Shown: piece by piece, positions 1 to 13,200 of the stretch
Position numbering within the stretch: the stretch's first letter is position 1
Layout: every line of letters begins with the position of its first letter
Source of the DNA: Pterois miles
Lineage: Eukaryota > Chordata > Actinopteri > Perciformes > Scorpaenidae
Direction: 5' to 3'
Assembly (NCBI GenBank): GCA_947000775.1
Contig: CAMQGK010000637.1
Coordinates: forward strand, 20,359,001 to 20,423,000
DNA length: 64,000 nucleotides
The notes under the pieces: generated by a model
What the model was told of the DNA's origin: nothing
The model's input: the letters and a program-made list of their open reading frames with translations, nothing else
Database searches by the model: none
Position numbers and translations under genes: made by a program

Positions 1-1208
1 GGAAAAGTGAAACATGGCTGAAGGACACAATTGTTACTTAAAATTTAAATTGTTCAACTGAAAAGTTGAAATGCAGCAAATAGACTGTTAAGCACTGTTA
101 GCAATGCAAATATCTTCAGGGCCTATCAGTAGCCTGCGTCCACTGTCACTGAGTTAGAAAAGAGCACTTGTTTTGTTAATACTGACTTAACAAACTTCCA
201 AATGTCACTCTGATCAAGGAAGGAGCTGGTGAAAGAGTGTAGGAAGTATTCAGACTTGGCCTTCAATGGCAGTGTTTTTGGATCATCTAGCTTGTAGTAA
301 TAAAAAATAATTATAAAAATATATAAAATAATAAAAAATAAAGGCAATAAAATCAGAGAAATCAGGAAGTGTAATACCCTTTAGATGCCTATGTGCAACA
401 GCGTCGACCTCAGGAGGTTAACTGGAGACAAAACTTTTTCTACTCAGTGTAGATCATAAATCTTTATAAAATATAAAACAAGAAATAATACAAAAACAAC
501 CCATTGAATTCAGCTTACAAATTTAACAACAGTGCTGACTGTCAGGGAAAACACAGCTCTCCTCTCCTGTTTTCTTATATTTGTTTACAAGGCAGTTTAC
601 CTTTACGCTTTATTTACTGAGCAAACTTTTTGTATTTGTCTTGTGAATGTCACATCTGGTACTCCCAATGTTATGTTAATTTTGTCACTTCGTTCAAATA
701 AAAAAAAAAAATATAATAAACATACACGCACAAAAAAAAATTGGAAAAAAAAAAAAAGGAGGGGATTTGTAAGAGGAACACACAATGACACAATAAACAC
801 TAACAAATAATATTACTATACAGAAAATGAGATTCAGTGACCACAGGCTAATATGCTACATGACTGAAAAGCATGTCACTAAATATTTAAGGTTATGTAA
901 CAATACAAGCACAAATAATGATGTGAATTTCGAATGAATAAATGAAATGCATACAAAAAAGTTGTGACAACAAGCACAAACAAACAATGATGATCCAAAT
1001 ATTGGTCATCACAGAAAGCATCTGTGGATTTATCTGCAGAACTTCCATGCCCATGCAAGTAATCTGGTGTCATATTTGACTTTGTACTCAAATTTGACAG
1101 ATTAATTCTGTGGTGAAAAGCTACTATTTTCAGCTAAGGAACATCACTAAACTTAAGTCTATTCTCACTCTCAATGATATGAAGACTGCCACCGCTGCAT
1201 TAATCTCC
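1..1208. other. Gene-free AT-rich stretch upstream of first MITE
   Basis: I see no gene here. The stretch is AT-rich with A homopolymers around 700-760. Parts near 840-1030 loosely resemble intron 1 of copy B around 24450-24600 (the shared word is AAGCATCTGTGGATTTA), so it may be intron 1 of the partly visible copy 0. A block at 405-680 has an inverted counterpart at 21355-21635. Confidence 0.5.
405..680 (+). repeat. Diverged repeat with an inverted partner at 21355-21635
   Basis: Reading this block forward and 21355-21635 as reverse complement gives collinear matches, including GGTTAACTGGAGACAAAA, AGATCATAAA, CTTACAAATTTAA, CAGTGCTG and TATTTGTCTTGT. By eye the identity is about two thirds. 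It is an old dispersed repeat or inverted duplication of unknown class. Confidence 0.55.
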
Positions 1209-1212
1209 TTAA

Positions 1213-2129
1213 CTCTAGAACACTAACGTCAAAATTAGTAACACCACTAACGTCGGGTATATTTTGCCCGGTATAATATCCTGGATAAAATATAGTATTC
1301 ATCAATGTATGTAAAAGTGCAACACTGTATGCTACATTGTAGTACTCTTCTTTAATTTCCCAATGTACAATTTCACATAAAATAAAAAAGTACCATGGGA
1401 GACCCTTTAAAGGCAGAGGGAAAAAATGACCAAATTTTTTTGACTACATGAATTTCCTTGGAAATTACCATTAAGTGATGTTTATTCATAGCCATTATAC
1501 TAATTAAGAATTACATACAAATTCTGGGACAACTCTAACTTACCTTATGCCTTACATGCAGTCGGTACAGGCAGGGTAGTAATGGCGAGGACACACTGGT
1601 CGACGGCAGACATGACACCTGTGTTGTGTCTTCCTGTCCGAGCCTATGGGGCTTCTTTCTCAGTCAGGTATTTTACTGATTTTCTGGACATTTCTATTTT
1701 CTCTCTCTCTGAGTGCTACAACTTCACTTGTAGCTAGCTAGCTAAAAGCTTAACTCTAGTAGAAAAAAGATAATGATTGCAGATATAAATTAACATTAGC
1801 CATATGTTACTGACATGTCAGCATGCCAGAGTAACCAAACCTGTGACAGAATGACAGCTGTGGATGAAATGGGGCAGAGAATGTGGCCGGCCTGAATGTT
1901 GTTTCCCTTGAAAAGTGCAAAGAGCGCCTGATTTAAACACACAAACACTAACGTCGGGTAAATTTCACCCGTAAATATGTTGCTCTCTATTACTAATGTC
2001 GGATGAAAATCAACCCAACGCATGCCTCTTGGAAAAAAAAACATAGATAGGAGGAGGGAAACTTGAAACCTGAAAATCACATGACAAGAATTGTGTGGGT
2101 GAAAATCATCCGACGTTAGTGTTCTAGGG
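1213..2129. mobile_element. piggyBac-type non-autonomous element with TTAA flanks
   Basis: The left end is CTCTAGAACACTAACG after TTAA (1209-1212). The right end is CGTTAGTGTTCTAGGG followed by TTAA (2130-2133). Terminal CCCTAG-type inverted repeats flanked by a TTAA target duplication are the hallmark of the piggyBac superfamily. Copies of the terminal motif (ACTAACGTCGGGT) recur inside, near 1248 and 1950. No transposase frame is seen. A shorter relative lies at 25848-26186. Confidence 0.8.
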
Positions 2130-2292
2130 TTAAGGTGAAATGACTGCAACTCATTGTACTTGGGTCATGGCTGTCCTTGTGTTCTCAGTCTTGTCTGCAG
2201 CTGGTGAACAGTGCAGCGCAACCCCTCCCTGGTACCTGATAAAAAGGTATTGTGTATCTATCAAGTACATGACTGATTTTCCTTAAATGTCA

Positions 2293-2299
2293 CATACAT

Positions 2300-2372
<73 letters not shown>
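2293..2372. repeat. (TA)n(TG)n compound microsatellite
   Basis: A pure TA run passes directly into a pure TG run, as is common in fish introns. Confidence 0.97.
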
Positions 2373-2375
<3 letters not shown>

Positions 2376-2504
2376 TATGGGGTGACACAAATGCAATAAT
2401 TAGTTTATTTATTTAGTTTTACAATATCAACTTTTCCTTTGTTTACAGATTCATTTGTAAGTAACAATAGTATACTTCTATACATCTATCATGTCTTGAT
2501 GCAG

Positions 2505-2557
2505 GATTGGAGCAGGTAAAAGCAGCCTGGATGTTGTTGGTCTCGGAAGTGGTGGAG
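2505..2557 (+). pseudogene. HNMT-like copy 0, isolated exon 2 (SAM motif I)
   Basis: This 53-nt exon has a good acceptor (TGATGCAG) and donor (GTATGTGA). It has the same length and phase as exon 2 of copies A (8579-8631) and B (26601-26653). With the incoming split codon it would read RIGAGKSSLDVVGLGSGG, the glycine-rich SAM-binding loop. Residue 43 is K (R in A and B) and residue 49 is V (L in A and B). Flanking intron homology to copy A runs from about 2396 to 3340, then stops. Exons 3-6 of this copy are absent, because the next HNMT-like sequence is the promoter and exon 1 of copy A. Its exon 1 would lie left of the window, or be missing. I infer a 3'-truncated tandem copy. Confidence 0.85.
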
Positions 2558-3227
2558 GTATGTGATGAGATACAGCAAGCGGTAGCTTGCTAAAGTAGCT
2601 TTTAGAAGTAGTTTTTGCTCGGTTATTAACTGTAGTGCAAAGATCCACAAGTGCAAGAGATGACATTATTTTGTGATTTAATGTGTTTAAAAAAGTAGAA
2701 GACTAGATGGACATTTCATGATTTTATAATTACTGATTCCATTGAATTTGAATTAAATATCCTTCTTATATAGGCTTATATGATGTTCTCAATTTATCAG
2801 TTTATCAATTCATCAAAGATGCCCATATTATCGCTGACACAATTTTTATTGCTGTAGTACTTCCTTTCATTCACAATGGTTCTGAAGAGATCCCTTCTTT
2901 TTGTGGTCCAGTGTAAGCTATGGGGGTCACAGTCCACAGTCCCTTTTCTGTACAAAAATACATTCAAAAGTATATTTGAAGCTAGAAGGAAGTTTCAACT
3001 GTCTCAGATAAACATGTCAAATAAGTATTTTCAAAACAGTCTATTCAGTACAAAATTCCCTCTTTGTGTGATTCTACTGCAGCTTAGCAAGGAAAACCAT
3101 CTGGACAAACATCAGCAGGAAATGGATGGAAATTTTGTATTAAAAAGACAGTAACTCAAGCAGATATGCACTGAAGTCAGACTGCTGAAGCCTCATTTAA
3201 TTCTGATATAGTCTTTTGTTTTACACA

Positions 3228-3340
3228 CATCCATCCATTTTTTTCTGCTTATCCAAGGTTGGGTCTTAGGGGCAGAAGGCTTAGCAGAGAATTCCAAACA
3301 TCCTTTTCCCTTGCAACATTTTCCAGCTCTTCAAAAAAAA
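3228..3340 (-). mobile_element. Rex3-like LINE 3' end fragment
   Basis: The minus strand shows the same 3' end as the LINE at 5935-8308 (…CCCAAACCTTGGATAAGC, then a GGATG-type tail), diverged. It occupies the same intron-2 place as the fragment at 9352 in copy A, so it predates that duplication. An A-run at 3334-3349 marks where homology stops. Confidence 0.65.
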
Positions 3341-3487
3341 AAAAAAAAATGGAAGGAAAGTTTACAATTTGCATATAAAATGACCACAAATGAAAATGCA
3401 TGTTTAATTCAGTATAACATAAAGACAAAACTAGACAGAATTTTAAGTTTGACACCAGCTCTTTAGAGAAACTGCTGTTGGTGTTGT

Positions 3488-3822
3488 TCAAATATGGAGG
3501 ACTTAGTCACGTGAAACAAATGAAGAAATGACACAGAGATGCTGCACCTTGCCAGTGAAGTGAAGCTCTCAGCATAATTTTGAGAGCAGGACCAGGCCTC
3601 AACGCGCCACTTCCTGAATTTTCAGTAAATACCTGCCTAACCCACTTTTCCTGATCTGCTATTTCAGGCTAAATGATCAACACAGAGAAAAACGGTGATA
3701 GCCCTGAGCATGGACAGCCTGTGGGAGGAGAGAGTAACTCTGCTACTTAAACAGTGGCACAACTCACTTCAACTTACCTCAACTCAGCTCAACTTTCTGT
3801 ACTTTCTCTGTGCAAATTTGAG
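3488..3822 (+). promoter_or_regulatory. Upstream region and probable 5' UTR exon of HNMT-like copy A
   Basis: The block from TCAAATATGGAGGACTT is almost identical to 23555-23888 upstream of copy B, and marks the left edge of the duplicated unit. A weak TATA-like TACTTAAA lies at 3743-3750. A donor at 3823 (TTTGAG|GTAACT) and the acceptor just before the start codon (CTTTGCAG|GAATCC) suggest a non-coding first exon ending at 3822. The transcription start is inferred, at about 3770. A diverged inverted copy of 3590-3670 lies at 22290-22372. Confidence 0.5.
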
Positions 3823-3958
3823 GTAACTGTTGAATACTTACAATGTACAATTGATGTTTACAATAGTGATTTAAAGATTTTGAAGTTTTTCATAAATCAT
3901 TGCAGTCTGTTTGATTCCCAACCATTATGTATGCTGTAATGCTTTGCAGGAATCCACC

Positions 3959-4071
3959 ATGACTTATGAGGGCGCTTTTCTCAAGAACTATAAGACCTAC
4001 GTGGAAATGTCAGGACGAGATGAAATCCTTCTCAAGTGTCTTCATAATATCCTGCCAGAAGAATTTAAAAG
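3959..4071 (+). CDS. HNMT-like copy A, coding exon 1
   Basis: Encodes residues 1-37 and two bases of codon 38 (MTYEGAFLKNYK… to …LPEEFK). The acceptor at 3948-3949 lies 9 nt upstream of the ATG, and the donor is GTACAG. Residue 25 is L here and R in copy B. Confidence 0.88.
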
Positions 4072-7000
4072 GTACAGAAAGAAAGACTAGGAGTGCGACA
4101 CTGCACTTGTTTTTTTTTTTTTTTTTTTTTTTTCCATCACTTAACTATTTTACTACCTACCCAGATTCAGTAGTGGTTGTGGGAGCTTTCTTTATGTGAA
4201 GTTTGACCACACAGAGATTTAGATTGTTGAATGAGTTCTGACTTTATGCAGAGTTGGAGTAAATGGATAGATTGCACTGGCCTGTATTTTTCAGGCCCCG
4301 CTACATGCACTATCATTTTGATTTTTGGTAAAGAAGTTAGGTTAGAAGTTTTTTATAATAATTGTAAAATACTGTTAAATATTCATCCACAGCATGTAAA
4401 TTAACAGTTAAATCAGTCAGTTAACAATAACAGTAGATAACTGTAATTTAACAGCATAAAACTATGGATTACTGTAAATTTCCGATGTCAGAACAGTATG
4501 TTACCGTAATTTTAAAAAAAAAAGTAAAATACTGTTAAATATTCATCCCCACATGCAAATTCACAGTTAATGCTTGGTTAAGAATAACAAACTGTAAATT
4601 AACAGTATAAAACAGTATTTTCTGTCAAGCGGTGGAGAAAGGCAGGCAAGCACATGGCAGGCAGTTCATGTGGACTTCAAACAAAGAGGTAAAGTTATTT
4701 TTTATCTCCCAATACTGTCAGTGTCCAGTATTGTTTTGTCTGCATGATTATTGAACGGTTGACATTATAATATATTTCATTAGGTCTGTTTCACCTGGTC
4801 AGGCTGCTAAAATTGGCAAAGTAAGCTCTGTAATTTAGCAAGCTTTAACTCGCTAACGTTAGCAATCTGGTGTTGTTTCTAACCTTTGTAAGGTGTGTTA
4901 GCATCTTATCATTTACTCATTTAATTTCATTTAAAAGTTCTGACAAATACAGGCCAGCCTATTAACAGTAAATCTGATTTACAGCCTTTCATGAAATAGT
5001 TTTGTAAATAAGGTAACGTTAGGGTATCCTTAGACTCAATTGAAGCCAGCTGAAAAATAGACAGTAAAGGTAACTATGTTGAAGATCTGCATTTTATTCT
5101 CTGTGGTGGCACCTGTGGTGATAAACAGTGGTTCTGGACCTCACTCAACCTGAGGATCCAAACAGTGTTGCCTGTGAGATTTCGTGCTTGCAGAAACAAA
5201 ATATTAGGCCAGACTGCTTCACATTCACACATCAAATTGAAGACTGTTGCGGTAGCTCTGTCTACCTTGTTTTGCAGACCAACTGCTGAGTGAAGTAGAA
5301 CTATTCCTTATGTAACATACAAGAGAAAAGACAGGGTTGTTTATATTATATCTGTTAATTGTTAATCCTTTATATTTTGTATTTCCTTTAAATTCACAGT
5401 CAGCGCTTTTATTTTGAAAGAGAATAACAACAGACCGGAAGATATAGTTTGGACAGACGGGAAGTTGTTTTAGTGTGTGACGGCGCGGAGCCGAAACCAG
5501 AGACTGTGATTTAACTTCTGATGCCGCACGGACCAACGGACTTCTTCCCCAGACTGCCGAAGTCTCTGAAGTCTGTGCACAACCTCCGGTATCGGTTGCT
5601 GGCGCTGCTAATACCTACGGACTGAACTGTTAGCCGTTAGCCAGTGTCATGGCGGCGGGAGACGGAGTGGCTTCTGCTCATGTTGGTGACGTTGAAGAGG
5701 ACGTTTCACAGTTGCTGTTTCCTAAAGTGTGTTTTTGTTCTTGGCTGCGAGAGGAATAAAAGCCTTGGCAGACAGCACCTTCTGTTTCCATCATCCCTCT
5801 GTGTCCAGTCACCTATTTTGCACCAGAACACAACGCAGGGTAGTCGGAGTGTGCGGCCCGCCCCGGCTACACTTATTTGTGGGGATTTATAGAAATTAAA
5901 TGCAAAATAGCAGATTTAATATCATTTGTAAATAAAATGGTGTATACGGACGGATCATAAGTGTACTTGGTACCAGAGCACCCTAGGCCGAAGATCGATG
6001 ATCGATTTTGTGATCGTATCATCTGATCTGAGGCCGCATGTTTTGGACACTCGGGTGAAGAGAGGGGCAGAGCTGTCAACTGATCACCATCTGGTGGTGA
6101 GTTGGATCAGAGGGTGGGGGAAGACTCTGGATAGACCTGGTAAACCCAAGCGTGTAGTGCGGGTGAACTGGGAAAGTCTGGAGGAGGCCCCTATCCGAGA
6201 GATCTTCAACTCACACCTCCGGCGGAGCTTTTCTAGCATTCCTGTGGAGGCTGGGGGCATTGAACCTGAGTGGGCGATGTTCAAAGCTTCCATTGCTGAA
6301 GCTGCGGCGGTGAGCTATGGCCTGCGGGTCTTAGGTGCCTCAAGGGGTGGTAACCCTCGAACACCGTGGTGGACACCGGTGGTCAGGGAAGCTGTCCGAC
6401 TGAAGAAGGAGTCCTTCCGGGATATGTTATCTCGGAGGACTCCGGAGGCAGTTGCAAGGTACCGACGGGCCCGTGGGGCGGCAGCTGCTGCCGTAAAGGA
6501 GGCAAAGCAGCGGGTGTGGGAGGAGTTCGGAGCAGCGATGGAGAAGGACTTTCGGGCGGCACCAAGGTGCTTCTGGAAAACTGTCCGGCACCTCAGGAGG
6601 GGGAAACGGGGAACCATCCAAGCTGTGTACAGTAAGGATGGGACACTGTTGACCTCAACTGAGGAGGTAACCGGGCGGTGGAAGGAGCACCTTGAGGAAC
6701 TCCTGAACCCGACTGATACGCCTTCTCTTGTAGAGGCAGAGCTGGAAGCTGATGGGGGATCGTCGTCAATTTCCCTAGGGGAAGTCACTGAGGTAGTTAA
6801 ACAGCTCCGCAGTGGCAAGGCCCCGGGGATTGACGAGATTCGCCCAGAAATGCTGAAGGCTCTGGGTGTGGAGGGGCTGTCGTGGATGACACGCCTCTTC
6901 AACATTGCGTGGAAGTCGGGGACAGTGCCTAAAGAGTGGCAGACCGGGGTGGTGGTTCCCCTGTTCAAAAAGGGGGACCAGAGAGTGTGTGCCAATTACA

Positions 7001-10000
7001 GGGGTATCACACTACTCAGCCTCCCTGGTAAAGTCTACTCTAGGGTGCTGGATAGGAGGGTCCGGCCGATAGTCGAACCTCAGATTGAAGAGGAACAATG
7101 CGGATTTCGTCCTGGCCGTGGAACAACGGACCAGCTCTTCACTCTCACAAAGATCCTTGAGGGGGCCTGGGAGTATGCCCATCCAGTCTACATGTGTTTT
7201 GTAGACTTGGAGAAGGCGTACGATCGGGTCCCCCGGGGTATACTGTGGGAGGTGCTGCGGGAGTATGGGGTGAGGGGGTCACTTCTCAGGGCCATCCAAT
7301 CCCTGTACTCCCAAAGCGAGAGCTGCGTCCGGGTTCTCGGCAGTAAGTCGGACTCGTTTCCGGTGGGCGTTGGCCTTCGCCAGGGTTGTGCCTTGTCTCC
7401 AATCCTGTTCGTGATATTCATGGACAGGATGTCGAGGCGTAGTCGGGGGGAGGAGGGTTTGCAGATTGGTGTGCTGAGGATCTCATCGCTGCTTTTTGCA
7501 GATGATGTGGTTCTGCTGGCATCATCAGTCTGTGACCTCCAGCGCTCACTGGATCGGTTCGCAGCCGAGTGTGAAGCAGTTGGGATGAGGATCAGCACCT
7601 CTAAATCGGAGGCCATGGTTCTCAGCAGGAAACCGATGGATTGTCTGCTCCAGGTAGGGAATGAGTCTTTACCCCAAGTGAAGGAGTTCAAGTACCTCGG
7701 GGCCTTGTTCACGAGTGAGGGAACAATGGAACGTGAGATTGGCCGGAGAATCGGAGCAGCGGGGGCGGTATTGCAGTCGCTGTACCGCACCGTTGTGACG
7801 AAGAGAGAGTTGAGCCGGAAGGCAAAGCTCTCTATCTACCGGTCAATCTTCATGCCTACTCTCACCTATGGTCATGAGGGCTGGGTCATGACCGAAAGAA
7901 CTAGATCGCGAGTACAAGCGGCCGAAATGGGTTTTCTCAGGAGGGTGGCTGGCCTCTCCCTTAGAGATAAGGTGAGAAGCTCGGTCATCCGTGAGGGACT
8001 CGGAGTAGAGCCGCTGCTTCTTTGCGTCGAAAGGAGCCAGTTGAGGTGGTTCGGGCATCTGGTAAGGATGCCTCCTGGGCGCCTCCCTAGGGAGGTGTTC
8101 CAGGCACGACCAGCTGGGAGGAGACCCCGGGGACGACCCAGGACTAGATGGAGAGATTATATCTCCACACTGGCCTGGGAACGCCTCGGGATCCCCCAGT
8201 CAGAGCTGGTTATTGTGGCCCGGGAAAGGGAAGTTTGGGGTCCCCTGCTGGATCTGTTGCCCCCGCGACCCGACCCCAGATAAGCGGTTGAAGATGAAGA
8301 TGAAGATGTTCAAGACGATGGAGAGTGAATTCTCAAAATCAGAAATGTCAGCTATCATGTCAAAAAAATGACAAATTATTGGTATGAATCAAAAACACTG
8401 AAAATTATATTTTAGTTACTGTGTGCTATTGAATGACACAATCCTAATCCTAACTCTAACCCCACATGCAATTTTTAATTTATTTTTTATTTTTACCATT
8501 TCAACTTTTCCTTTGTTTACAGATTCATTTGTAAGTACCAATAATATCCTTCTATACATCTATCATGTCTTGATGCAGGATTGGAGCAGGTAGAAGCAGC
8601 CTGGATGTTCTTGGTCTCGGAAGTGGTGGAGGTATGTGATGAGATACAACAAGTGGTAGCTTGCTGAAGTAGCTTTTAGACGTAGCTGTTGACCGGTTAT
8701 TAACTATAGTGCACCATAGCAAAGAGCCTCGAGTGCAAGAGATGACATTATTTTGTGATTTTATGTTTTAAAAGAAGCAGCTATTTTAAGACCAGGCAGA
8801 CACTCCTCAATGAGTTTATTATTTTTTTATTATTGATTCCATTGAATTTGACGTAATTTCCCCCCAAAGTCAGATTTACTGTAATCACGAACTATGCAAA
8901 TCTACATATATTAAATATCCTTCTTATATAGGCTTACATGATGTTCCCAGAGTTTATCAATTCATCAATATTAATGTATCAATATTAATATATATTAACA
9001 CTGACACTGTTTTTATTGCTGTAAGTGATGGGGGTCACAATACACAGTCCCTTTTCTGTTCAAAACTATATTCAAAAGTCTATTTGAAGCTAGACTGAAG
9101 TTTCAACTGTCTCAGTTAAACATCATGTCATTAAAGTCATGACTTTCCAAACAGTCTTTTTAGAACAAAATTCCCTCTTTGTGTTACTCCACTGCAGTTC
9201 AGCAAGGAAAACCATCTGGGCAAAGACATGCAGGACATGTTGTACTGAAAAGACTGTAACTCTAGGAGATACTTACTGGATTCAGGCTGGTGAATCCTCG
9301 TATTTACCTATTATATCATCTTTTGAATACATTTTACACAAAACCATCCCTCCATCCATCCATCCATTTTCCTCTGCTCATGCGAGGTTGGGTCGTGGGT
9401 ACAGCAGGCTCAGCAGGGAATTCCAGACATCCCTTTCTCCCAGCAACCTTTTCCAGCTCTTCATGGGGAGCCCAAGGTGTTCCCAGGCTCGACGAGATAT
9501 GTAATCTCTCCAGTGTATTCTGGGTCTACCCTGGGGCCTCTTATCAGTTGGACATGCCTGGAAAGGTGTACAGGAGGCATCTTGATCAGATACTCGAACC
9601 ACCTAAGATGGCACCTGTCAACGTGAATGAGCAGTAGCTCTACTCCAAGCTTCCTCTGGATGTCTGAGCCCCTCACCCTATCTCAAAGGCTGAGTCATTG
9701 GAACGTAGATGGACAGATAAAATTACAATTTTGCCTTCCAGCTCAGCTCCCTCTTCACTGATCCTTTTTATGATTTTTATGGACACCATCTGAAGGTGCA
9801 GATGAGGGGGGAGGAGAATGTCCAGTTTGGGACCTCAGAATTGAATCTCTGCTCTTTGCAGATGATGAGGGCTGTTGGCTTCGTCAGACTGTGATCATCA
9901 GCATGCACTGGGGTGGTTCACTGAGTGTGAAGTAGCTGGGATAAGAGTCAGTACCTCAAAGTCTAAGGTCATGGTTTTAAGATAGGATAAGATAAGATAT

Positions 10001-10167
10001 TTCTTTATTTGTCCCACAGTGGATAAATTTCCATGTTACAGCAGCAAAAGTGGATAGTGCAGTTAAAAAAAAGAAGCATAGGTTTTAAAAGAGTATTAAT
10101 ACAAATAAATAAAAAAAATATATACATAAAAGAGAAGTAGAGCTAAGAATATGTCCAGCATATAAAA

Positions 10168-10214
<47 letters not shown>

Positions 10215-13200
10215 CCAGTTGCTATAATTGCACAGATGATATGATTGCACATATGTGTTGTTATTGCACTTGTGTCCGGTCAGTTTGTTGTGAATGTGTA
10301 TGTGGTCTACTGGGAGCAGTGCTGGTTGTGGAGTCTAACAGCTGCAGGCAGGAAGGACCTTCTGTAACGCTCTTTCGTACACTTAGGGTGTAGCAGCCTG
10401 TCACTGAAGGAGCTCTCCAGAGCTCTGATGGTGTCTCTCATGGGGTGGGAGTCCTTCTCCATCATGGATGACGGCTTAGCCATCGTCCTCCTCTTTCCCA
10501 TCACCTGCACTGAGTCCAGAGAGCATCCCAGGACTGAGCTGGCCCTTTTGATAATCTTATCCAGCCTCTTCCTGTCTGCAGCTGTGATGCTGCTGCCCCA
10601 GCAAACCACTCCATAAAATATGGATGATGCCACGACGGTGTCATAAAATGTTTTCAAAAGTGTCCCCTACACTCCAAAAGACCTCAGTCTCCTGAGCAGA
10701 TACTCCTGATGGACTGGACTGGAGCCTCTTTCTCAGCACCCTAGAATAAACTTTCCCAGGGAGGTTGAGCAGTGTGATACCCTGGTATTTGGAGCACACT
10801 GTCCGGTCCCCCTTTTTAAAAATGGGAACCGTCACCCTGGCCTGCCACTCCACAGGCACTGTCCCCAACCGACACTGAAGAGGCAGTGACAGCCCAACAA
10901 TGTCCAGAACCTTCAACATCTCAGGGCGAATCAACATCTCAGGGCGAATCTCATCTACCCCCAGCGCCTTGCTACTGAGGAGCTTTTTGACAACCTCAAC
11001 AACCTCTGCCAGATACAAAGACCTCCTGCTCCTTCCACCGCTCAACAATATCCCCAGTCTGGTTCGCAGTTATCTTCCTGCTGGACACATCCTGAGTCAA
11101 GCCCTGCTTTCCCTTTCTGAGTCACCCAGATTACCAATTCACCCTCACTACACATTTGGGTTTCCCAGGTCTGTCTGGCAGCCTCCCTGACCATCTGATC
11201 CAACTCACTACCCCGTGGTAATGAGGACTGTGAATTTTGTGCCTCCTTACTCACATTGGAAGCCCATTAAGAAGAGTCCTAGTATTTGTTTTAAAACAAG
11301 ATATTTATAAAATTGTACTTTCCCTTCAATAAGTGACAAGGAGATGGGACAGTGATGGGTTATAGCAGGCTACATTGGTCAAAGTTCTTGCAGCACACAC
11401 AAGCACGCTCTTTCATACACACTTGACGTAAATATATTTGAGACTGAAATCAGTTTTGAATGTTTAGGAAATGTTTGCAATATTCCAAACAAGGTGAGGT
11501 TTTGTCATTGAAGCAGCAACACTGAGGCAGTGGGATTTTAAGGTCTAACCACTTCCTGTTTAATTCCAGGGGAGGTGGATGCTGAGATGCTCTCTATTTT
11601 GCAGTCTACATTCCCTGATGTCCCAATCTCTGCTGACGTTGTGGAGAGCAGCCCTGAGATGACAGACAACTTCAAAGGTATTTACAATTCAGAAACCCTC
11701 ACAGTAGGAGTGTGAAGATATACTCAGCTCTCCATATGATACACAAAACTGAGTTCATGATGTATGATACAATATTAAAGCAACAATTTTAACAAAAGTT
11801 GAATGCTGAAAAGATTTGACTGAAAAAATAACCTTTGATTCAAAAGACACAACATGTATCAACAATGCTGTTGTTGTCCACTTTCTCTATGTTTTTGAAA
11901 TTTTAATGATATAACCCCCCCATTTCTGCATTTGTTTTTGAGCATAATGCAGACTTTGAAACCACAAAGGATTGTGGGGAAATTGAATAACTGCATGCTC
12001 TTAATGGATTGCTAGCAGATATATCATACCTGATCATAATCTCTGCTCGGGTGATGATTTGTGATATAACATTCTGATGCACTGTGTACAGTACATACAA
12101 TACATGTCAGTGTTATTCTCTGCCTTTTCTCTTTTTCTGATGTCCAACTTGTAGCTCTGGTAGCAAAGACCTCCAGCCTTCAGAAGATCCCATTTACTTG
12201 GCATTTAATGATGATTGAGGAATATGAGAGGGAAGCCAAAGCAAAAGGAGACCTGAAGAATTTTGACTTCATACACATGGTTAATGTATGATAACTTTGC
12301 TTCTTGGACATTCAATTTACAAATGATGTAATGAAAAAAACTATTTTGGGTCACTCTCTGGCCTTTGGGCTTTGCATGTTCATTTACTGGGGAGCATATC
12401 ATCAGAGCCTTTTCCTGCCAAACAAATTGTGTAACTATCTGTGCAATAAATACCTACATATACTGTAGTCTCCTACAAATGATCTAAAAATGACCTTCCG
12501 ATACAAGGACACTGCATTGTGATTTACGTTCCGAAGGAAACTTATTTAGTCGTAGATTATTTTATTATAATTTGTATTTGACATATCAGAAATATGTTTG
12601 TTATCGTTTGCAGAAGTCTGTTTTTGTTGGTGTTTGTTTTATTTTCTGTTCTTTCAGTTTACAAAATTTGTGACCTACAAACTGTGACATTAACCGAGGG
12701 GTAAACTATGTTTTTCTCAAAATGTAATTGAGAATGTAGTTTAGTTGTATGGGAACGTCATTTTGTTGGAGACATAAGTGTCCATGACAGAGCTACAGTG
12801 ATTCAAAAACATGTCAATCTGTAGTCTTGCACAGGAGCTCCAATCCAAAAAATCAGATTAAATGTTCCCCACAACTCTCTCCTTAACAGATGATCTACTA
12901 TGTGGACAACCTCGCCGACACTATCAAGTTCTACCACAGCCTTCTGAAGAAAAATGGCAAGCTTATGATCGTTGTTACGAACGGTAAGTAGTAATTGAGG
13001 ATTGTTGAGGCTACCAGCCTTCTTGACTGTTACCGCAATAACTTCATTAATAGCAGTTATTATTGCCCATATATTTATTAGTGCCTGCGTACTGACAGCA
13101 GTGGGCCATGAGGACTCTATTGAAGCTGTAGAAATTATATTATTATTATATCATTATTATTATTATTATTAGCCCTATAACGCCAAACGTATCATATTTG

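Noticed and set aside
5644..5892. 82-codon frame with VLGCERNKSLGRQHLLFP as a zinc-binding domain
   Set aside because: Only one Cys pair spacing fits; the frame overlaps the better-supported POLR2D-like frame and stops early.
6315..6995. 226-codon frame on the minus strand within the LINE, with other antisense frames at 7188-7790
   Set aside because: They are antisense shadows of the reverse-transcriptase ORF, with no family features of their own.
8520..8530. Possible 8-nt micro-exon ATTCATTT between TTTACAG and GTAAGTA before exon 2, conserved in copies 0, A and B
   Set aside because: Including it would break the frame, and exon 1 to exon 2 already aligns with HNMT with no residues missing.
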